Shown here: positions 58,216-64,000 of the stretch, in pieces
Layout: each line of letters opens with the position of its first letter
Numbering within the stretch: position 1 is the first letter of the stretch
From: Paramecium octaurelia
Taxonomy: Eukaryota > Ciliophora > Oligohymenophorea > Peniculida > Parameciidae
Assembly: GCA_905182995.1 (NCBI GenBank)
Contig: CAJJDP010000096.1
Location: forward strand, 124,001-188,000
DNA: 64,000 bases
Direction: 5' to 3'
The notes under the pieces: generated by a model
What the model was told of the DNA's origin: nothing
The model's database searches: none
What the model saw: only the letters and a program-made list of their open reading frames with translations
Made by a program: the position numbers and the translations under genes

Positions 58216-60104
58216 TCATATTTTAGTAACCAAATTCATCCACTCAAACATACCAACTATTTTTTCTTCATTTTTTAGTAATTCGCCTTAGTCCACCTCA
58301 TCGCCAATATGCATATAAAATATTTATAAATCTCATTGTTTATCTTAAATATTAAAAAGCTATCATATTAAATATGTATTCTGTCTCAACAAAAGCAAAA
58401 GTGAGTTTGGAATCATTTCTACATAGGATTGACTTAGTTTTCTCAGCTTGAAAATTCAAAGAATCCTCCTAATCGTTTTCATTACTTTTATCTTAATAAA
58501 GTTTTATATTAATTTTACTCTTAATACTTATAGGAAAGTATTCTGATTTTATTTTTCACATTTAAAAGATTCAAAAACAAATTCGTCTATACTTATTCGT
58601 GTGATCACAATTGGTATAAAAATAAAAAAGCTTCCCCCTTATCACCTAAAATATTAATAAGATTGATACGATTTGAGTATTATTCTAGAATAAATCTAAT
58701 ATTCAAAATGATATGGTCGGTAGAATTTGGATATTTAATGATATATTAATTTGTTACCTTTTGAATAATTTATATTTTAGCCTAAACGATAGAGCATTCT
58801 ACTAGTCTTTTACAATTAAAACCTTTTTGGTTTAATAATATAAGGGTAATTAATTTATTAAGTTTAGCTAAGTAAAATAATCATTAGATATTTTTATTAT
58901 TTTTATTTATTTTCAATATTATCTTGAACCTTAAAGTTATTGTTGCATTCACTATCATCAAAATATTTTATTGTATTGGTTTCAATATTTAAACCTCCTT
59001 TTACTGATTTCTCAATTTTTCAACTGCTTTTATGGTTCATCATTATTTATTTTTAATTTTCAACTTTTTTTTAAAAGTTTGTTAGTCTTCAGGAACTGCA
59101 AAATAATATTTAGTAAATATTCTTTATTTTTTTAAATTTGAGTAACTAATGTTCTAGTCATTTTAATTTAATTAATTTTATTGAAATTTTAGTTTTATCA
59201 TTACAATTAATTAAATTTCAATTTTTTAATTACTTTTCCTTATTTATCAACTAATTATTTGCCTACAATCTCCTCATATTCTTCATCCTTCAAAATTCAT
59301 CATCAACTTCCTTAAGAGTTTCCTAAATAATTCTTTATTTTTTAAATTCTTTTTATTTAAACTAATTTTTATACTTCATTAATCATTACAATTTTTTGCT
59401 CTCATTTATCAATAGTTCTTGTTATTCTTTTGCATGTTCATTCAAATTCTTTCCTAATAATGAAATATATTTCTAATCCTTAGAATAATATTTGACATAA
59501 ATTATTCTCTCTTATATTTCAGATTCTAATGCCAATAATGGTTCTCTTTTCTCAAAAATTTCCAGTTCTTTTTATATTTTCTCTTGTTATCTCTTAAGCT
59601 TTTTTAGATCTACCTATTTTATTTTCTTATATTTTCCTGCAAAATAATCAATTTTTTTTTGTAGTTATTTTTACTATTCTATTTTCAATTTAGTTGTTTC
59701 TATTTGGCTTCTAGATCTTGTTAATCTGTTTTCCTTCTTTGTTTAAATGCATTATCTTACTTACTCTACTAGCCTTTGTAGATCTCTGATTTATTTTTTA
59801 ATTTGTTGCAACTCTCTCCTTCTTTTTGAACAATTTTAGATCTTTTCAATTGATGAAATTTATTTAACGGGAGTTCATTTCTCCTTATATAAATTTTCTT
59901 ATGAGTTTCCATTAATTATTTCATAAATAAATTAAAATCAGCTTCTTTAAAAAATGATAATCAGGTTGCAATGAATATAAACATGCAAAAAGTTCTCATA
60001 ATTCTTAATGTTTCATAAGAACTAAAATAATCATAAGATGGAGTATTGTAAATCTATTGTGGAATTGATTGTTAAGAACCAATCTTAGGATAATTCCATT
60101 TCAT
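58216..60104 (-). CDS. Coiled-coil protein, exon structure incomplete
   Basis: A likely start lies at 60104 (MKWNYPKIGSQQSIPQQ). A long basic coiled coil follows at about 59850-59390 (KIDYFAGKYKKIKQVDLKKL; KRQQEKIQKELEIFEKREPL). Further exons are separated by small introns (one of 28 nt near 59360), and the likely stop is TGA 58218-58216. Between 58300 and 59200 exons are hard to join. It is AT-rich with strongly Lys/Ile-biased codons. Function unknown. Confidence 0.45.
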
Positions 60105-60488
60105 TAAATTCTAGATGACTAGAACTGAATTTATTATCAACCTTAAGAGAAATTGACTCTAATTTATGAGAATAATTATTGTAAATTTAAAGTATTTAAA
60201 TTAGGATTTGTCTTTGTATTTCGAAACATAAAGATTGATTATTTTCTTTATAATTCCTTGAATTTAAACCATTCTTTAATTTTTAATATTGACTCTCTAT
60301 GTTTGGGTATTATAACTAAAATGAAAAACTATTTAAATGGCTAATTATCCATATATATATTATTTAGTTAATTAGAAATTTTCTCCATCTCTTCATAACT
60401 TCAATCAGAATATATCATGAAAACTATTGATATATATATAATTATATAGCAATCTAATTAAGTTTGAGGAATTTAATATTAATTCCAT
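60105..60488. other. AT-rich intergenic spacer
   Basis: Divergent spacer between a coiled-coil gene and the carotenoid-oxygenase-like gene. The short plus-strand ORF at 60153-60344 is Phe/Asn/Ile low complexity and not credible as a gene. A (TA)n-like run lies near 60430-60450. Confidence 0.45.
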
Positions 60489-61982
60489 ATGAGTTGGAAA
60501 AAACTTCTGTCATTAAATCCAATCGAATTTGTAGACCAATAATTAGCTATTTGCAAAGGAGAACTTCCAAAAGGCTTAAGAGGATCATTATATAGGAACA
60601 CAGTTTCAACAAAAAAGAGAAGAAATGGATTTCCTGGGCATTTATTTGATGGGGTTTGATTATAAATATATCGATTAGGATGGAGTGATTTTGAAGATAG
60701 AATTTAAGGAAGATAGGGCAATTGCAACCTATAAATTTGTTTAAAGTGAAGGATATGTAAATGAATAATAAAGAGATGGTATATAAATTTTATTTATAAT
60801 TAGAGTATATTTATGCTGGTTTGGGTAGAACTTATACAGGAAACTTTTTTACCAAAATATTCAATTCTTTCTCATTTAAGAATCCTGCTAATACATCAGT
60901 ATTACCTTTAAAGAGTGGAGAACTTTTAGCATTATGGGAAGGAGGATTACCTACAAATCTAAAAAAAAGTGATTTAGCTACCATTGGATTGACCAATGGC
61001 AATAGTTTATAAAATGCTGATACATTTTCTGCTCATCCTAAAATAGATCCAAAATCAGGAATGATATATAATGTAGGATTGACTCATGGAATGAATTAAA
61101 TGGTGAATGTGTATGAAATGAACTAAAATGGGTAAATTATAAGAAGAAACTCTGCTTAAGTAAATGGAAGAAGATTTATGTTACATGATTTTATTTTAGC
61201 AGGGAATTATTTGATTGCAATAATGTATTCTTAATTTGTGACAGACTTTCACAAAATTCTGTTGGGCAGAAAGTCATTGGGTTAAGATGTCTTAAATGAT
61301 GATTCTTAAGGAATATAAGTGTTTGTTTTCGATAAATCAAAAAATCTTTAGTTAATTGCAAATAGGATTAATTATTAAAAATTTAATGCTTGGCATTACT
61401 CAAACGGCTATGTTGATTAAAATGGTAATGTAGTTGCCTAAGCTATCACTTATCCTAATTATGAATTATACCATAGCTTTTTTATTGAGAATCTACTTAA
61501 AAATGGACTTATTGATTCTAAATCCTCCTATGATCGTTTGATAATCAATCCACTTACAGGTGAGATATTACATAAATAACAAATACTAAATGACTATTTG
61601 GAGTTTCCTATTGTCCATGATGATGACGTTGGTTCAAAGTAAAATTTTACTTATGCAATTATCTAAGAAAGTAATTTTGAATAACTATTTATTAGAAAAG
61701 GATGATTGGTTTAATGGAATTATTAGAATTGATGAAGACAACCCTTAAAATAGTTAAAGAAGATTTTATTAATAGGAGCAATATTTAACTGAAGCATTAT
61801 TTGTATAAGATAAGAATAAATAAAAAGGAGAAGGATGGTTAATTTTTATAATCTTTGATGGATCTATAGATAAATCTTTTGTTGAAATTGTCGATGCTTT
61901 ATCCTTCTAATCAGTCTGTTTACTATAATTGCCTTAGCTTATTGCACCCAGCTTCCATGGTAGATTTGAATATTCACAGTGA
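60489..61982 (+). CDS. Carotenoid-oxygenase-family protein (CCD/RPE65 type)
   Basis: Three 25-nt introns leave 472 aa, ATG 60489 to TGA 61980. Family signs run in order: GELPKGLRGSLYRN near residue 28, PGHLFDGDGVILKIEF, YAGLGRTYTGN, and the four iron-binding histidines in AHPKID, MLHDF, WHYSNGY and FHGRFEY. LPQLIAPSFHGRF closes the beta-propeller as in the family. Such non-haem iron enzymes cleave carotenoids or stilbenes, or isomerise retinoids; the substrate cannot be read here. All four His are present, so it should be active. Length is a little shorter than plant CCDs and close to bacterial members. Confidence 0.87.
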
Positions 61983-62357
61983 TTAAAGTGATATCGAAGT
62001 ACATTCAGTATAAATAACAAAATTAGAATTCTTATTTTACATAATTCTTTAGTTTAATTCACATTTTTCTATCATCAAATCCCCTATTTTTTTATTTGAT
62101 CTTATCTTTAGTATTTGATTACTCATCCAAATTTAATTGCACTTTTATGATGGAGTTTCTGAAAGATAATATAATACAATATTTTTCTATTATTTATTGA
62201 TATAATTTGATTCCACACACAATTTATTTCCAACATACCATATTCATTAGATATTTAGTATTTAATTAATTTTGATTTAATTCGTACTATTTACTTTGTC
62301 GAAATTTGTAAATGAAAAATCTATGACCAATAAAAATAAATTAATTATTATAAATAA
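61983..62357. other. AT-rich intergenic spacer
   Basis: Convergent 3' flank between the carotenoid-oxygenase-like gene and the minus-strand gene at 62358-63074. No gene or notable repeat. Confidence 0.45.
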
Positions 62358-63074
62358 TCATTATTATTGTTTTTTTTTAGTTTTTTAAAGTCTCAATTCT
62401 TAGAAGCGTCCTGATGGTTACAATTATTAATCAAGCTTCGAGGTAGGTACCTTAAAGTTTTCAATTTTATCTAGTAAGTCTTTTTATTATAAAAATAGCT
62501 TGTCTTTAAAATATTCATCCATATCATCTTGATATTTAACAAAATCTTAAATTCCTTTGCTATTTGAACAATGTTCTTTCACATATTAGTTTAGTTTGAT
62601 ATAATTATTCTAATTGTTCTTTAATTGCAATTTATTTCTATATTATTTTTGCTTAAAATAAAATTATTTTTCATTTTCAGGACTATTTATTTAGGATGTG
62701 GGATTGGTTTATTTTTCACTAGTTTGTGGTTATCTGTATTTTCTTTAGGAATTAAATGAAGTGATGGGAGTAATTTGAGGGCTGAGTTCTATTGTATGCA
62801 TAATTTTTTAAGGTTTGCGTATAGTTACAACTGTAAGCTAAGAATCATTCATTGAAACCTTTCTGAACTTTTCGTATTGGTTCTGTGAGAAATCGATTTC
62901 ATTTGTTTGTTATATCATAGAAGAGTTAGGCCTGTCGATCTGATTTTTAATAAACCTTTATCTAGTTTAATTCGCATGGGATAGTTTATATTGAAGAATA
63001 TTACTAATTTGATCTTTAGTTTTATCAATGAATAACGATTGAAATGTAGTTTTTGATTAAGGAGATAATTACAT
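62358..63074 (-). CDS. Gln/Asn-rich protein of unknown function, 238 aa
   Basis: One frame of exactly 239 codons, ATG 63074 (MQLSPQSKTTFQSLFIDKTK) to TGA 62360-62358. Polar throughout, Pro/Ser/Thr-rich in the middle (ELSPQITPITSFNSQR), helical near the C-terminus (DDMDEYFKDKLFLQQKDLLD). No family is recognised. Confidence 0.6.
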
Positions 63075-63133
63075 TAATTAATATAATATCATATATATAT
63101 GTAATTATCCAAAATTGTAAATTCTTAAATGCA

Positions 63134-63424
63134 ATGTCTTTTCCATCTAATCATGAAACCAATTACATCGATAACATGAAATATTTTGCTAGTTCCAGAC
63201 AATCTCAGAATTTAGAAATCAATAGGAATTATATTATTTTGCTCCTTGTTAATTAATCTAATCGCAAGAATGTTATAGTAAATTTAAAAGTTCCCATCTA
63301 AGGATGCAGAAAAAACATTAGGTTAAGACAAGCTTAAGTTCTAGCTTTGGTGATTCATCAATATTTTCGTGGATCCTCCCAAGTGGGTGGAGCCATCGGA
63401 GATGAAGCAGTATCATTTGAATGA
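63134..63424 (+). CDS. Small unrecognised protein, 96 aa
   Basis: ATG 63134 (MSFPSNHETNYIDNMKYF) to TGA 63422, 97 codons, no intron needed. A mixed sequence with a compact, globular-looking C-terminal half (IRLRQAQVLALVIHQYFRGS). Divergent from the 238-aa gene, with 59 bases between starts. Confidence 0.45.
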
Positions 63425-63639
63425 ACTACTGTAATAATGATGATTGTTTATAGAATTTTTACTTAAAATATACAAACCTAAAATAACAATTAAAATTATA
63501 CTCATAGTTTTGTTAAAAGATATTATAACATATAAAAGAAGAGAACAAATAATGATCAAGGCTCTCATTGCTTAATTTCACTATTTGATTATTCGATGAA
63601 AGAAGCCATTTGCATATTTGATTCTTTTATATAATGAAA

Positions 63640-64000
63640 ATATGGATTACATATATTAACTTTTTAATCTATTGCTCTATGATTCGATAATGGATATACA
63701 AATAATCTTGATGGAGAAAGCACTAATAGTTAAAATTTTGGATGGGTCTCGTTTGGGATTAGTTTAAATGCGATTGTGAATAAATATTTTGATATTATTT
63801 ATTTTTTCTAAATTTATTCTGCAAGAAGAGCAAATGTAATGAATATTATTATTTTAGGTTACCAAGAGGATAGTAAAATATTTGATTAATATGTTTATAG
63901 CGCTTTTATTAGTAATATCGGAATGATGTTGTATGTTACTTGCTGGATGGCATAATACTGTTATCAAGCAAAGTCTTACAATATTGCAGACTTAACAGGA
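63640..64000 (+). CDS. Partial, hydrophobic, unrecognised gene at the right edge
   Basis: A start at about 63638 (MKIWITYINFLIYCSM) looks like a signal or membrane anchor. A second frame from about 63690 to the window end is open and hydrophobic (NFGWVSFGISLNAIVNKYF; YVYSAFISNIGMMLYVTCW). The join between them is not resolved, and the 3' end is outside the window. Probably a membrane protein. Confidence 0.3.

Noticed and set aside
60153..60344. Plus-strand ORF of 63 aa
   Set aside because: Phe/Asn/Ile-rich low complexity with no leader or intron; looks like AT-rich spacer.
1..64000. tRNA genes, judged by GGTTCGAATC-like T-loops
   Set aside because: The few GGTTCGA or GATTCGAA matches (near 28850, 34150, 50715) lie inside or beside coding sequence and no cloverleaf can be folded around them.
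1..64000. Tetrahymena or other ciliate as source
   Set aside because: The code would fit, but the uniform 20-30 nt introns and short spacers match Paramecium; Tetrahymena introns are much longer.

Overview
The window is a piece of a ciliate somatic (macronuclear) genome, almost certainly from Paramecium or a close relative. In every well-supported gene TAA and TAG are read inside the frame, as glutamine by homology, and TGA is the only stop. The DNA is very AT-rich, genes are packed with short AT-rich spacers on both strands, and most genes carry tiny spliceosomal introns. About 60 introns could be placed by hand. Nearly all are 20-30 nt, start with GT (usually GTA) and end with TAG, AAG, CAG or GAG. 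For about 20 spliced genes, removing these introns gives a coding length that is an exact multiple of three, which supports the models. Standard-code ORF calls are mostly fragments or antisense shadows.

Layout. 1-5.2 kb: the tail of an unknown gene, a PP2C-family phosphatase present twice (two identical 1,335-base copies joined by a single N, probably an assembly artefact), and a minus-strand coiled-coil gene. 5.3-16.4 kb: a pepsin-like protease, a SCAPER homologue, a bZIP factor, an ankyrin/DHHC-type protein with a mutated active site, a divergent tubulin-tyrosine-ligase-like protein and small unknown genes. 16.4-28.6 kb: a small membrane protein, a Na+/H+ exchanger with a cyclic-nucleotide-binding-like tail, a YME1-type AAA metalloprotease, a histidine acid phosphatase, a degenerate protein kinase with a Gln-rich tail, and an intronless divergent EF-1alpha. 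28.7-37.6 kb: TFIIS, CacyBP/SIP, small secreted or unknown proteins, coiled-coil genes and two poorly resolved stretches.

37.8-50.9 kb: a TPR fragment gene, PWP1 (ribosome biogenesis), a choline-transporter-like protein, radial spoke protein 3, a RING-H2 protein whose stop codon overlaps the start of a p24 (TMED) cargo receptor, and a cyclic-nucleotide-channel-like protein without a recognisable pore. 51-64 kb: unknown genes, a GC-richer stretch that may be a non-coding RNA, a TPR protein, coiled-coil proteins, a carotenoid-oxygenase-family enzyme, and a partial gene at the right edge.

The genes do not form an operon or a pathway. They are a typical mix of housekeeping genes (translation, transcription, mitochondrial proteolysis, secretion), ciliary genes and ciliate-specific coiled-coil genes. 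The recurring oddity is loss of catalytic or pore residues in several signalling and enzyme-family genes: PP2C, kinase, DHHC, TTLL and channel. No tRNA, rRNA, CRISPR array or intact transposon was seen.
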